DNA of 64,000 nucleotides, taken from positions 55,737 to 119,736 of IMG/VR virus record IMGVR_UViG_3300009285_005282. The stretch is one strand, 5' to 3'. The notes under the pieces are model-generated. The model ran no database searches and was not told the DNA's origin. It saw only the letters and a program-made list of their open reading frames with translations. The position numbers were made by a program, and so were the translations under genes. The stretch is from a virus. Below are positions 56,315 through 64,000 of this stretch, in pieces (positions within the stretch are counted from its first letter, which is position 1; each line of letters starts with the position of its first letter).

Positions 56315-56782
56315 ATGGCAGTCACGTTTCGTTTGGTGGGACCGTACACCCACCTGAGCCTCCCGGTGATGAATTTCGCCCCGGAGGACCCGACTCTGCT
56401 CAACTACAACAACGCGAACCCGTTGGAGCAGGGGGAGTTTCTGACCATCAACGCCAACTATCGTGTCGCGCGCGCTGCCAATCCTGGTGCGCGTCCCGGT
56501 CCCTACCCGCTCTTCACTGAGAAGGGAAGGTCGGATACCCAGGGTATTGCTGGCGGCAAGGTCGCCGTCATCGTGGGTGGCGGTTACATCGCCGAGTCGA
56601 AGATCATCAACGTGGCCGCAGCCCCCGCGCTGGGCGCCGCGTTGGAGGTCGCCAACATCACGTGGAGTGCGCTCACCAAGAGCGGGCTCCAAACTTTCGC
56701 CACCGGTGTCATCGTTGGCTATGTACTACGCCCCGCCGCCTCCAACGACGGCTGGCTGCAGTACATCTCGATGACGGTGTGA
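56315..56782 (+). CDS. probable capsid decoration / head-stabilising protein
   Basis: A 155-residue protein, ATG at 56315 after AAGGAGTGAGG. Beta-rich throughout (FLTINANYRVARAANPG, VAVIVGGGYIAESKII) with no Cys. It lacks the Lys-x-Ala motif of its neighbours. The gene directly precedes the major capsid gene, with 11 bp between them, the usual place of decoration proteins such as gpD-type or Psu-like stabilisers. The name rests on position, size and beta content, not on a family match. Confidence 0.5.
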   Translation: MAVTFRLVGPYTHLSLPVMNFAPEDPTLLNYNNANPLEQGEFLTINANYRVARAANPGARPGPYPLFTEKGRSDTQGIAGGKVAVIVGGGYIAESKIINVAAAPALGAALEVANITWSALTKSGLQTFATGVIVGYVLRPAASNDGWLQYISMTV

Positions 56783-56793
56783 GGAGAGATACC

Positions 56794-57927
56794 ATGAGCG
56801 CAATACCGAATGATGTGTTCAACCGTCTCTTCATGGACAAGCTCAGCACCACCGAGGGTCAAGAGAAGATCGCGGAGTACGGTGGCGAGTACATCCGTGA
56901 CCACCTGCGTGAGGCGCAGTTCTCCCGAGGGATCATCCCGCCGGAGAACATTTCCGCGAACGACCCGCGGGTTCAGATCTCCATGAATCACGACACCCTG
57001 GTCGTCTTGGAGATGCTGGAGCCGCAAAGTCGAGCCATGGCGCTCAACTTCCGTGGTGTCGCGGACGTGCAGCTCATCCGGGCGTCCCGCATGGAGATCC
57101 CGTTCTTCATGATCAGCAGCCTCCGGTTTGAGGCTTACGAGGAGGAGTTGCTGGTGTACCGCAACTTCAAACTCACCAAGATCCTGGAGGACAACCTCGG
57201 CAAGGACATCGGAGACGTCGAGGACCGTGAGTTCACGATCCACGTCGACGCCGCCGTCCAGGCCCTGCAACAGGAGGCGAATGGCGGGGTGGTGACGTCG
57301 CTGCACCAAACCACCATTGCGGCCGGCACCGTCGTGGAGACGGGGGTGCGCAAGGGTGAGCTCGCCCGAGTAGACGCCAACAACAACGCCGTGGTGTGGC
57401 CAATGCAACGGCCCGACGTCGTCAGCGGCCACAAGCTGCTCGACGGTACTCGGCGGCGGTGCGAGAAGGTCCTGCTCAGCGAATCGGACTTCGACGACAT
57501 CAACTCCTGGACCATCGACGACATGGGCTCGCCCAAAGAGTCGGAGTCTCTGATCGACGGGTTCAAGGGTCCGACCCTCATTGGACGCGGCTACGTGCGG
57601 ACCATCAAGACCGAGATCCTCAAGCCCGGCAACCTCTACTTCTTCACCGGGCCGGAGTGGCTGGGGCGGTTCTACATCCTGAACAACGTGAAGTTCTACA
57701 TCGACAAGGTGGGGAACAAACTCACGTTCTTCGCGTGGGAGGACATCGCCCTGTCACTGGTCAACATCGCCAGCGTGCGCAAGGTCGAGACCTACTCGGG
57801 TGACGCTACCGCGAACGACGCCAACGGCATTCGGGCAACGGTAAGCCCGGTCGCCGAGACGGCGCTTGGGGCGCAGTTCAACCGAGTGGACGACGGGGTG
57901 TTCTTCCCGCAGGTCAACTTCTTCTAG
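56794..57927 (+). CDS. major capsid protein (probable)
   Basis: A 377-residue protein, ATG at 56794 with GAGGAGAGATACC upstream. Near the N-terminus is EGQEKIAEYGGEYIRD, a possible protease site that would remove about 24 residues. The body (NISANDPRVQISMNHDTLVV; EPQSRAMALNFRGVADVQLI; VDAAVQALQQEANG) has the mixed alpha/beta make-up of HK97-fold capsid proteins of large phages. It follows the protease, scaffold-type and decoration-type genes and is followed by a strong terminator, as expected for the most highly expressed virion gene. No alternative capsid candidate is visible. Confidence 0.75.
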   Translation: MSAIPNDVFNRLFMDKLSTTEGQEKIAEYGGEYIRDHLREAQFSRGIIPPENISANDPRVQISMNHDTLVVLEMLEPQSRAMALNFRGVADVQLIRASRMEIPFFMISSLRFEAYEEELLVYRNFKLTKILEDNLGKDIGDVEDREFTIHVDAAVQALQQEANGGVVTSLHQTTIAAGTVVETGVRKGELARVDANNNAVVWPMQRPDVVSGHKLLDGTRRRCEKVLLSESDFDDINSWTIDDMGSPKESESLIDGFKGPTLIGRGYVRTIKTEILKPGNLYFFTGPEWLGRFYILNNVKFYIDKVGNKLTFFAWEDIALSLVNIASVRKVETYSGDATANDANGIRATVSPVAETALGAQFNRVDDGVFFPQVNFF

Positions 57928-57957
57928 GCCGTCCTGGGAGGAGAACGCGCTTTTACC

Positions 57958-57994
57958 GAGGCGCGGTGTCGTAACGGCGCCGCGCCTCTTTTTT
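57958..57994 (+). terminator. intrinsic terminator after the major capsid gene
   Basis: Arms GAGGCGCGG and CCGCGCCTC enclose a 13-base loop and are followed by TTTTTT on the rightward strand, a textbook intrinsic terminator. It lies 30 bp after the capsid stop. The next gene begins at 58006, so some read-through or a further promoter is needed; none was recognised in the 11 bp between. Confidence 0.9.
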
Positions 57995-58005
57995 CGGAGG
58001 TAACT

Positions 58006-58542
58006 GTGTCAATCCAGCCTGATTACTTTCTGGTAAGCACCGTTCGTGGTCCCCGTACGCGCACTCAACGGGCAGGAGCCCCTGCTCGTGTGCGTAGAGT
58101 GCAGACTGTCTGTGGCGGTCGTTACCTGCGGTATCAACGCCCGCTGTGCATCACGGAGGCAGAACTACACCAATACGAAATTGAGCTGCACGACCTGTAC
58201 CGCCGTGGGGTACTTCAGGTGCGTCATGGCTCGCCCGTGGGAAAGCTGTACAGCTTCGCACCAGCAGCTCCTTCCTACACGGAGTCCGTCGCCGTGCAGA
58301 CCGAGACACCTCCCGAGCACGCCGAGGTTACACCGTCGGCAGAAGAGGCGACCCCCCCTAGCGGCACCGCGGTGTCCGCGCCGGAGAAGGACGTGCCGGA
58401 GGGGGAGCGCCCGCGTTTCACGGCCATGACCAAGCCCCAGCTGATCGAGTACCTGGGGGCGCTGGGACAACTGGAAGACGGGCTCCAGGACCTGAAACGG
58501 TCCGAGCTCGTCAAGATGGCCAGCAATGCTACAGCTGCATAA
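58006..58542 (+). CDS. hypothetical protein with SAP-like C-terminus
   Basis: A 178-residue protein, GTG at 58006 with CGGAGGTAACT in front. The N-terminal ~85 residues mix strand and helix (RYLRYQRPLCITEAELHQYE). A Pro/Glu/Thr linker of ~45 residues follows. The C-terminal ~40 residues (MTKPQLIEYLGALG to LKRSELVKMA) look like a short SAP-type helix pair that could bind DNA or protein. It overlaps the next gene by 17 bp. Possibly a neck-region component. Confidence 0.5.
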   Translation: MSIQPDYFLVSTVRGPRTRTQRAGAPARVRRVQTVCGGRYLRYQRPLCITEAELHQYEIELHDLYRRGVLQVRHGSPVGKLYSFAPAAPSYTESVAVQTETPPEHAEVTPSAEEATPPSGTAVSAPEKDVPEGERPRFTAMTKPQLIEYLGALGQLEDGLQDLKRSELVKMASNATAA

Positions 58543-58762
58543 TCTGACCCATCGCACTGGCCGTCCGCGGACACTCGTGCTCTACGGGCGGGAGGTACCA
58601 GCCGGGGGGATGGTGATGATCGAGGACACGGTGGAGCTCCGACATATCTCCGGGCTGCTTCGACGTGGCGAGGTCTGGCTGGGGGAGCTGCCCGAGTGCT
58701 ATACTGCGCAGGAGACGCCTGAGCCGCCAAAACGACGCGGGCGTAAGCCCAGGAGATCCTGA
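58526..58762 (+). CDS. small hypothetical protein
   Basis: A 78-residue protein, ATG at 58526, overlapping the previous gene. Beta-rich first half (RTLVLYGREVPAGGMVMIED) and a basic end (PPKRRGRKPRRS) with an AT-hook-like RGRKP. It ends one base into the next ATG (TGATG). Position suggests a head-completion accessory. No family recognised. Confidence 0.5.
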   Translation: MLQLHNLTHRTGRPRTLVLYGREVPAGGMVMIEDTVELRHISGLLRRGEVWLGELPECYTAQETPEPPKRRGRKPRRS

Positions 58763-59289
58763 TGACGGCTCTACAAGGTCTTGACCGCCCTGGACTTCCT
58801 GGAGCTTCAGCACAGTTCAACCACTTCATAGCGCAGGTGCGCCTATTCATCCGTGACTTCCCTGAGCTCAACCGGTTGGTGGCTGGTACCGAGAGTCACG
58901 ATCGGATGATCGCCTTTGCGGTGTGTGACGCGCTCAGCGACTTCAACGCCACTCCTCCGCTTATCGGCGCCTACGGCTTCGACTACTTTGCGGAGCAGGG
59001 GTGGTTACACCCGCTCAAGCTCAAGACGGTCGCGGTACTGCTGGAGTCGGTCGGCATCTTGCAGACCCGTAACCACCTTCCCTTCTCGGATGGTGGGCTC
59101 AACGTCTCCACCAGCGACAAGACCCCGTTGCTCCAGTCCTGGATTCAGCTCTTCGACGGGCGGTGGGAGAACTGGAAGCGCCAGGTCAAGATGTCGCTCA
59201 ACATCGGGCAGTTGCTGGGGCAGGCTTCGGGCATCCCTAGTGAGATGTCCTACATCAACGGCTTCTGGGACCTGACCTCCGAGGTGTAA
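58762..59289 (+). CDS. head-tail connector / adaptor-like protein
   Basis: A 175-residue protein, ATG at 58762 overlapping the previous stop. The segment FIRDFPELNRLVAGTESHDR followed by LSDFNATPPLIG resembles the start of head-completion adaptor proteins of large phages. The rest is helical (VAVLLESVGILQTRNH; WENWKRQVKMSLNIGQLLG). It lies in the usual place for neck proteins after the capsid gene. The specific gp15-like assignment is not certain. Confidence 0.55.
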   Translation: MTALQGLDRPGLPGASAQFNHFIAQVRLFIRDFPELNRLVAGTESHDRMIAFAVCDALSDFNATPPLIGAYGFDYFAEQGWLHPLKLKTVAVLLESVGILQTRNHLPFSDGGLNVSTSDKTPLLQSWIQLFDGRWENWKRQVKMSLNIGQLLGQASGIPSEMSYINGFWDLTSEV

Positions 59290-59292
59290 GCA

Positions 59293-59772
59293 ATGGCTCA
59301 TTGGACGGTACATAGCTTCATTGGAACCGCTGCGATGGCGGATTGGCTGAACGGCTCCCTCATTGGGACGGTGGACCTGGCACCGACCGGGGCGGACGTG
59401 GACACCAAGACGCTGGTCATCGACGACGGCGGTGGTGACCAGACCGTGACTTTCGCACCGGCTCTCGGGCGCAACTGGACCGTGGATGAGATCGCCGCAG
59501 CGATCAACGCCGTCCCAGCGCTGGCTGGGGTGGCCACGGTCTTGATTCGTCGAGGTCTCTACGCTGGTGCCCCGGTCCAGAAGTTCCTGCGTATCATGGG
59601 CGACCCAGCGCACACGATCCGCGCTGATGGTACCGCCAACTCTGACCTCGGGTACGTCGCTGGCGTCTCCCCGGCGGACGATACGGTGCAGGTAATTATC
59701 AACATCACTGAGTGTCACTTTCAGGACTGGCTCCAGCCCAACGAGCAATGGACCGTCCTACGGTACGCGTGA
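59293..59772 (+). CDS. beta-rich virion-type protein
   Basis: A 159-residue protein, ATG at 59293 four bases after the previous stop. The segments TKTLVIDDGGGDQTVTFAP and WTVDEIAAAINAVPALAG followed by FLRIMGDPAHTIRADG have the DGG-TVTF and I-x-A-I-N pattern common in phage fibre or tail modules. A similar segment (VAINVGAALWTGVLRA) occurs in the C-terminal part of the fibre-like protein at 1593-4205. Probably a tail or neck structural protein. Confidence 0.55.
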   Translation: MAHWTVHSFIGTAAMADWLNGSLIGTVDLAPTGADVDTKTLVIDDGGGDQTVTFAPALGRNWTVDEIAAAINAVPALAGVATVLIRRGLYAGAPVQKFLRIMGDPAHTIRADGTANSDLGYVAGVSPADDTVQVIINITECHFQDWLQPNEQWTVLRYA

Positions 59773-59781
59773 GGTGAGCCG

Positions 59782-61476
59782 ATGTTAGACGACTACGTGA
59801 CCGGTACGCACGGAGAAATCCCTTGGGTGGCCGCTGCGGAGTTTTACGCACGGGTTACCCGTCCGGCGGTGCCTGAGGCGAGGATGACCAAACAAGCCAC
59901 GCTCGGCCTGCTCAAACTCGCAGCGCTGAACAAGAAGTGCGAGGACGCTTTACCGCCGCAGGTTGCCGCACTTCAGGCGCAGGCCATGACCGATCCTGAC
60001 GTCGTAGCAGCGTTGGACTGGCAAGAGGCGCAGGCGGAACGACAGGCGCTGCAGGGTACGGTGCAGACGTTAGAGTACCAAGTCTCCGACCTGCAGCAGC
60101 AACAGCAGCAGGTAGTGCAGCAAGCGCAACAGCAAGCTGCCGTCAACCAGCAGCTGCAGGCACAGGTGCAGCAGGCAGTTACCGACCGGCAGGCTGCTAC
60201 TGAGCAAGCTCTGGCAGCGCGGGACAGTGCGCTGCAGGAGCAGGTCGTTGCGCAGCAGAACCGGCAGCAGCTCATGGCAGCAGCGGACCAGCTCGCGCTC
60301 CAACTCAAGCAAGTTGCGGCTCAACCGACCGCCGCGGAGCAAACCGCCATGGCAGGAGCTCAGCCTTCACCTGACGCAGTGGCACCACCCGAAGCGCAAG
60401 GAGTGCCCCTTTCGGCACGCGCTGCACAGGAGACACAGCAAGCGCAAAAAGCGCAGGAGCAGGCGCAGATTCAGGCACAGCAGGCAGCCCAGGCGCAGGC
60501 CGAGGACCAGGCCAAGATGGGCAGCGACCGTGTGGCTGAGCTACGTCGCAGGTTGGCGTTAGCTAAGACCGCCGGAGTCGCGTCCTGGGCCGTGCCGCTT
60601 GTGGCTGGTACGGGTGCGGGTGCCGCGCTCGGTGCCGGCGGAGCGGCCATGGCGGCGCCAGAGGGACGTCGAGCTGCAGCGGCTAAAAGGGGTGCGCTAG
60701 TGGGTGCAGGATTGGGTCTAGCCAGCGGCGGGCTGCACGGGGCAGCTAAGCACACACAACGCGCGGCGGACCTACAGGTGGCCCGCATGCTCGACGAGGA
60801 AAAACAACTCAAAAATTTCATCGAGTTTGCCCCCCGTGGGCTCTCCTTGCACAAGTTAGACATACACGAGTTGCACCCCCATAGGCTCTCCTTCCTCGAT
60901 GAGGAAACGGTGTCGGGGATGAGGAACCGCATCGCGGTTCGAGATGCCGCGGCACGCCGGGTGGTGGGGTTGGGTCTAGCCTCCACGGCTGTCGGTTTGA
61001 CGGCGCTTCCGGCCGGGGTGGGAGTTGGCTTGCACGATCGGTACCGCGCTGCACAGGAGAAGACCGCTGGGGGCAAGTTGACGGCGGGGATGGCGCTTGG
61101 GGGAGCGGCTTTGGGCGCTGGATATGGGGGCGTGTCCGCCATCCGACAGGGACGGCAGGGGCGGGACAAGCCCAACGACCGCGAGCTCGACCTGGCGAAC
61201 CGGATTCAGGTCGCCAAAGCTAAGGCCGAGCGTAGCCCTTCCTACCGGGCCGATGTGCGCATCGCACGGATGCAGTTCCTCAAGGACGTTGCTGAGTCAG
61301 ACCGTAAACATCCTGGAGGGGAAGTGCTCCACAATGCAGTCTCGGGTGCCCTGGCAGGGGCTCTAACCGCGGTCGTAGCTGGGGCAGCGCGGAACAAGTG
61401 GCGAGAGATGGCCAACTTCAACTCCAAGGCGGTAATCGACCGAGCCTTGCAGCAGGTCAGAAAGGCACAGCCATGA
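59782..61476 (+). CDS. long Gln-rich coiled-coil, glycine-zipper protein
   Basis: A 564-residue protein, ATG at 59782 with GAGGTGAGCCG upstream. Near the N-terminus is LGLLKLAALNKKC (Lys-x-Ala). Residues ~75-250 are an extreme Gln/Ala-rich coiled coil (SDLQQQQQQVVQQAQQQA). Further motifs ALAKTAG and QEKTAGG precede two Gly/Ala hairpins (AGTGAGAALGAGGAAMAAP; GMALGGAALGAGYGG). A further hydrophobic hairpin lies near the end (GALAGALTAVVAGAA). This could be an internal virion or membrane-penetrating protein. It is not a clear tape measure, which should be longer. Confidence 0.6.
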   Translation: MLDDYVTGTHGEIPWVAAAEFYARVTRPAVPEARMTKQATLGLLKLAALNKKCEDALPPQVAALQAQAMTDPDVVAALDWQEAQAERQALQGTVQTLEYQVSDLQQQQQQVVQQAQQQAAVNQQLQAQVQQAVTDRQAATEQALAARDSALQEQVVAQQNRQQLMAAADQLALQLKQVAAQPTAAEQTAMAGAQPSPDAVAPPEAQGVPLSARAAQETQQAQKAQEQAQIQAQQAAQAQAEDQAKMGSDRVAELRRRLALAKTAGVASWAVPLVAGTGAGAALGAGGAAMAAPEGRRAAAAKRGALVGAGLGLASGGLHGAAKHTQRAADLQVARMLDEEKQLKNFIEFAPRGLSLHKLDIHELHPHRLSFLDEETVSGMRNRIAVRDAAARRVVGLGLASTAVGLTALPAGVGVGLHDRYRAAQEKTAGGKLTAGMALGGAALGAGYGGVSAIRQGRQGRDKPNDRELDLANRIQVAKAKAERSPSYRADVRIARMQFLKDVAESDRKHPGGEVLHNAVSGALAGALTAVVAGAARNKWREMANFNSKAVIDRALQQVRKAQP

Positions 61477-61790
61477 GCTCGGACGTTTTCGAGAAAGCCT
61501 TTGCTTCTGAAGTACCCATCGGCAGCGCCGCCACTCAGCTGCGCAAGCTGGCAGAGAGCATCGAGGTGCATGGGCGTCGAAGTGAGGAGAGCACGGATCT
61601 TGCCAAAGCGCTGGAGCGGGTCACGGCGAAGAAGAGCGGCTCGGTCACTCGGTTGACCAGCGGCGACGACCGCGAAACCCGTCAGCCCGAGAGGCACCCG
61701 TTGGAGGCGCTTATGATCACCCCCTGCGATGGGCGAACGCGGGTGTGGCCCACATCGCCGCTGGAGCGGCCTCCAACGCGTTCTATGTGA
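61473..61790 (+). CDS. small hypothetical protein
   Basis: A 105-residue protein whose ATG overlaps the previous stop (ATGA). It begins MSSDVFEKAFASEV and has TQLRKLAESIEVHG, two Lys-x-Ala-type motifs. Helical first half, Arg/Pro-rich end without predicted structure (DGRTRVWPTSPLERPP). No known family. It belongs to the neck or tail operon by position. Confidence 0.5.
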   Translation: MSSDVFEKAFASEVPIGSAATQLRKLAESIEVHGRRSEESTDLAKALERVTAKKSGSVTRLTSGDDRETRQPERHPLEALMITPCDGRTRVWPTSPLERPPTRSM

Positions 61791-61799
61791 GCTGTTTGA

Positions 61800-62681
61800 A
61801 TGCTGCGTGTCACCAACCTAGCGGTCCGGTCTTTGGACGTTGACTACCTGGACCTGTTCTGGGAGGTAGAGAACACGTTCGAGGACCCGCTGGACTTCAC
61901 CTTCGTTGTGGAGCGCAGCGAGTCCCCGTTGGGTCCGTGGGACCCGGTGTCCGAGCCCTTCTCCGACCGCTACTTCTTTCGTGACGTCGTCATTCCGTCC
62001 TTCAACCGTTACCGAAAACTGTGGTACCGCATCCGGGTCACCCGCATTCTGGATGACAAGGTAGCCTACTCCGAGATTGACACGCGTGGCCCGGAGCCGG
62101 ATCTCATTGCCTTGGAGGTACGCAGGCAGGAGTTACTGCTCTTTCAGGAGCACATTGGGCGACAGGTGTGGATCTTTCCGATCCGCACGTTTGGCCAGCG
62201 TTGCCCGGCCTGCTACGACCGGGTCCAGCGCGTACGGCTCAAGTCGGCGTGCCTCACCTGCTACAACACGGGGTTCACTCGCGGGTTCATGGACCCTATC
62301 GTGTCCTGGGTGCAGATCGACCCTGCGGTAGAGGTCACTCAGCCCGGACCGTTGATGCAGGACCAGACCCAGAACGCCACTGCTAGATTGCCCTGGTTCC
62401 CGCCGCTCAAGACCGGTGACGTAATCGTGGAGGCGGAGAACGTTCGCTGGGCGGTCAACCCCGTGACCACCACCCAACGGCTGCGAGCGCCACTGCACCA
62501 AGAGGTCACCATACACCACATCCCGGAGTCCGATATTGAATACCGGCTCCCGATCAACATCGACAGCTTGCGGGAACTGCAGCCCAACCCCAAACGGGTC
62601 TTCACCAACCCTCACCATCTGCGTTCGGGGACCTACGTGGACCTGCGAACCGACGAACTCAAAGGATACGACTATGAATAA
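61800..62681 (+). CDS. virion-type protein with zinc-binding Cys and fibronectin-like start
   Basis: A 293-residue protein, ATG at 61800. The first ~95 residues form a fibronectin-like or beta-sandwich domain (LDLFWEVENTFEDPLDF; LWYRIRVTRILDDKVAYS). Residues ~135-165 carry paired Cys (CPACYDRVQRVRL and CLTCYNTGF), a zinc knuckle. The C-terminal part is beta-rich with RLPINIDSLRELQPNP. The pattern resembles structural proteins of large-phage heads or necks whose exact job is not known. It overlaps the next gene by 8 bp. Confidence 0.6.
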   Translation: MLRVTNLAVRSLDVDYLDLFWEVENTFEDPLDFTFVVERSESPLGPWDPVSEPFSDRYFFRDVVIPSFNRYRKLWYRIRVTRILDDKVAYSEIDTRGPEPDLIALEVRRQELLLFQEHIGRQVWIFPIRTFGQRCPACYDRVQRVRLKSACLTCYNTGFTRGFMDPIVSWVQIDPAVEVTQPGPLMQDQTQNATARLPWFPPLKTGDVIVEAENVRWAVNPVTTTQRLRAPLHQEVTIHHIPESDIEYRLPINIDSLRELQPNPKRVFTNPHHLRSGTYVDLRTDELKGYDYE

Positions 62682-63390
62682 CCTACAAGCCCGCGCTTTC
62701 GTTATTGAGCTAGCAGAGCTGGAAAAGTTGGGGCGGACAGGCTCGATCCGACGTGTCTGGGCAAGGCACGCTCCTGCTATCGTAGCCGGGACTGGTGCCG
62801 TACTGGGAGGAGTAAGCGGGGCGCTACACACCGACAACGAAACCCCAAATCCGACAGTGGCGCAGCGAGTACGCAACGCCGCGCTATCGGGTGTGGTGGT
62901 TGGGTCATTGGCAGGGCTAAGTGTGCACGGCATCCGTAGGTTGAAGCGAGCTATGGCGTACGCCCCCAATGCTCAGCTTCGTGCGGCACGGGCTGTTCGG
63001 GAGAACAAGCTGTCGCCGTCGCTCGAGCGCATGATTGACGATTTTGACTTGGCGCAGGCCAAGAAACGCGCCCTGGCGAAGACCGCTACAGAGCAAGTGC
63101 AGCCGCAGCGGCGGGGGACGAACAGCGAAGAGTTCAAGCAGTTTCTCAAGAACACTGGCTACATAGCTCTCGGAACGGGAGTTGGTGTTGGAGGGATGAC
63201 GCTGCTTCGCCCAGTTGCCGAGAAGTACCTGCCCCGAGTCCCCAAGAATATACTGACCCCGGCGGTGGCGCTCACTACTACGGCTGCTGGGGTTGGCGCC
63301 GCCGAGCTCCTACGGCGGTTGGCAGAGCGTAAACGGCAAACGCTCGACGAGGCGTACGAGCGCGGCGAAAGGATGCGGCGTGGCGAGTAA
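62674..63390 (+). CDS. glycine-zipper membrane-hairpin virion-type protein
   Basis: A 238-residue protein. The ATG at 62674 is supported by AAAGGATACGACT and by the 8-bp overlap with the previous gene; earlier codons lie inside that gene. N-terminal FVIELAELEKLGRTG is a relative of the Lys-x-Ala motif, and LAKTATEQV lies in the middle. Hairpins: IVAGTGAVLGGVSGAL with VVVGSLAGLSV, and IALGTGVGVGGMTLL with VALTTTAAGVGAAELL. Basic C-terminus. Another member of the hairpin family of this phage. Confidence 0.6.
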   Translation: MNNLQARAFVIELAELEKLGRTGSIRRVWARHAPAIVAGTGAVLGGVSGALHTDNETPNPTVAQRVRNAALSGVVVGSLAGLSVHGIRRLKRAMAYAPNAQLRAARAVRENKLSPSLERMIDDFDLAQAKKRALAKTATEQVQPQRRGTNSEEFKQFLKNTGYIALGTGVGVGGMTLLRPVAEKYLPRVPKNILTPAVALTTTAAGVGAAELLRRLAERKRQTLDEAYERGERMRRGE

Positions 63391-63835
63391 GGTCAAGGTC
63401 TCGACGCCTATCCGGCATCCGATCAGCAGCTGGTCGGAGAGCCCGTTGCGCCACTTGATGCGCATCACCATCCTCTTCTTGCAACAGCTCTTCCACGCCG
63501 CCCCCACCGGGTGCTTCCACTGGGAGGAGGACGACGAGCAGACCGAGGTAATCATCACCCGCGAGGTCCCGGTAGCGATGGAGGTGCTGCACAAGCGTCC
63601 GTGCATCGTGCTGGTCCGCTCCCCCACCGGCTGGTCCGGGTTGCTCTTGTTGACCAGAGAGACCGCCAGGGTGAGCTGGTCGCCCTTGACCTCGGCGCCC
63701 AAGGAGTCCACCTCCAGGGCCATCCCCTCTTGCAGTTCCTCGATGCTCAGGCCGCTTTTGGCCTCTTCCCAGAGGTTGTCGGTGGTCAGTTCCTTTTGCA
63801 CCAGCAGTTGGTCCTTGTACACCACCATCAGGTGA
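63380..63835 (+). CDS. phage structural-type protein, C-terminus replaced or lost
   Basis: GTG at 63380 overlaps the previous gene by 11 bp. Residues 1 to ~85 read like a phage tail or neck protein (KVSTPIRHPISSWSESPL; ITILFLQQLFHAAPTG; ITREVPVAMEVLHKRPC). After about 63620 the same frame becomes Ser/Leu-rich low-quality sequence while the opposite strand reads as a good protein. The frame ends at 63835 by chance. The real gene is therefore probably broken near 63.6 kb, by assembly error or recombination. Confidence 0.5.
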   Translation: MASKVKVSTPIRHPISSWSESPLRHLMRITILFLQQLFHAAPTGCFHWEEDDEQTEVIITREVPVAMEVLHKRPCIVLVRSPTGWSGLLLLTRETARVSWSPLTSAPKESTSRAIPSCSSSMLRPLLASSQRLSVVSSFCTSSWSLYTTIR

Positions 63836-63999
63836 ACCCAGGTTCCGCGCACGACCGCCGCGTCCTCCAGCCGCGCCCAGGCCGTTCCCCCGGATTTGGC
63901 CTGGAACACGGGGACGTTCCCCTCGAAACCCAAACTGAAGGCCGGGTCCTCGCCCTTGGACAGGATGAGCTCCTCGCCCTCGGCGGGCGGCTCGCCCAT
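63610..63999 (-). CDS. LamG-like domain protein, partial
   Basis: On the leftward strand, from the right edge to about 63610, a frame with strong G/C third-position bias reads LILSKGEDPAFSLGFEGN, then VRGTWVHLMVVYKDQLLVQ, the strand pattern of LamG/concanavalin-like domains. It then continues QLTLAVSLVNKSNPDQPVGE. An ATG lies at 63999 but the gene may begin beyond the window. Its downstream end enters the rightward gene at 63380 and turns into nonsense, so the true C-terminus is missing. The bases and codon style suit a cell-surface or fibre protein of another genome region. Confidence 0.5.
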
Positions 64000-64000
64000 C

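Noticed and set aside
59782-61476. Tape measure protein
   Set aside because: Too short for a long tail and built mostly of a Gln-rich coil and glycine hairpins; the true tape measure is probably outside the window.

Overview
The window is a GC-rich stretch of a large tailed double-stranded DNA phage (Caudoviricetes). It carries a portal protein, a large terminase, a prohead protease, a probable major capsid protein, a baseplate spike and fibre-like proteins, together with a full phage-type replication and recombination set. No integrase, tRNA or host chromosomal gene was recognised. GTG starts, overlapping stop/start codons (ATGA, GTGA, TAATG) and strong G/C third-position preference are general. 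They point to a GC-rich bacterial host that cannot be named from this sequence.

Layout. (1) 1-4.7 kb, rightward: the end of a truncated gene, three small membrane proteins and a fibre-like protein made of three ~205-residue repeats. (2) 4.9-21 kb, leftward: one compact replication/recombination operon, read from its promoter near 21.0 kb: Cys-containing small proteins, an SF2 helicase, a uracil-DNA-glycosylase-like protein, small unknowns, a possible Sm-like protein, a DnaB-type helicase, a DnaG-type primase, a candidate ssDNA-binding protein, family A DNA polymerase, a RecA-like recombinase, two PD-(D/E)XK-type nucleases, RusA and unknowns. (3) 21-40.8 kb, rightward: unknown late-type genes, the portal, a 2912-residue fused beta-beta' multisubunit-type RNA polymerase, a baseplate spike and large unknown virion-type proteins. 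(4) 40.9-48.2 kb: two leftward islands of small genes, duplicated pentapeptide-repeat proteins and a MerR-like regulator, flanking the rightward terminase gene. (5) 48.3-63.6 kb, rightward: prohead protease, probable scaffold/inner proteins, decoration-like protein, major capsid, head-completion and tail proteins, and many Gly/Ala-rich membrane-hairpin proteins. (6) The last ~400 bp carry a leftward LamG-like coding sequence that collides with a truncated rightward gene, possibly an assembly or recombination junction.

The most notable content is the RNA polymerase and the inteins. Four inteins with LAGLIDADG-type motifs sit in three essential proteins, each at or next to a catalytic motif: two in the polymerase (in the GDK-GRHGNKG motif and directly after NADFDGD), one in the terminase Walker A, and one beside the His-His of the prohead protease. 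The second polymerase intein has a non-canonical alanine first residue. Several strongly conserved motifs without an intein are written in unusually AT-rich synonymous codons, like the intein flanks, and may be scars of lost inteins. A short hydrophobic-x-Lys-x-Ala motif recurs in most virion-region proteins and could be a processing signal for the protease. Expression appears to be organised by divergent promoters with overlapping -35 elements and by hairpin terminators at convergent junctions. One of these junctions hides a tiny leftward unit of two very short genes between portal and polymerase.
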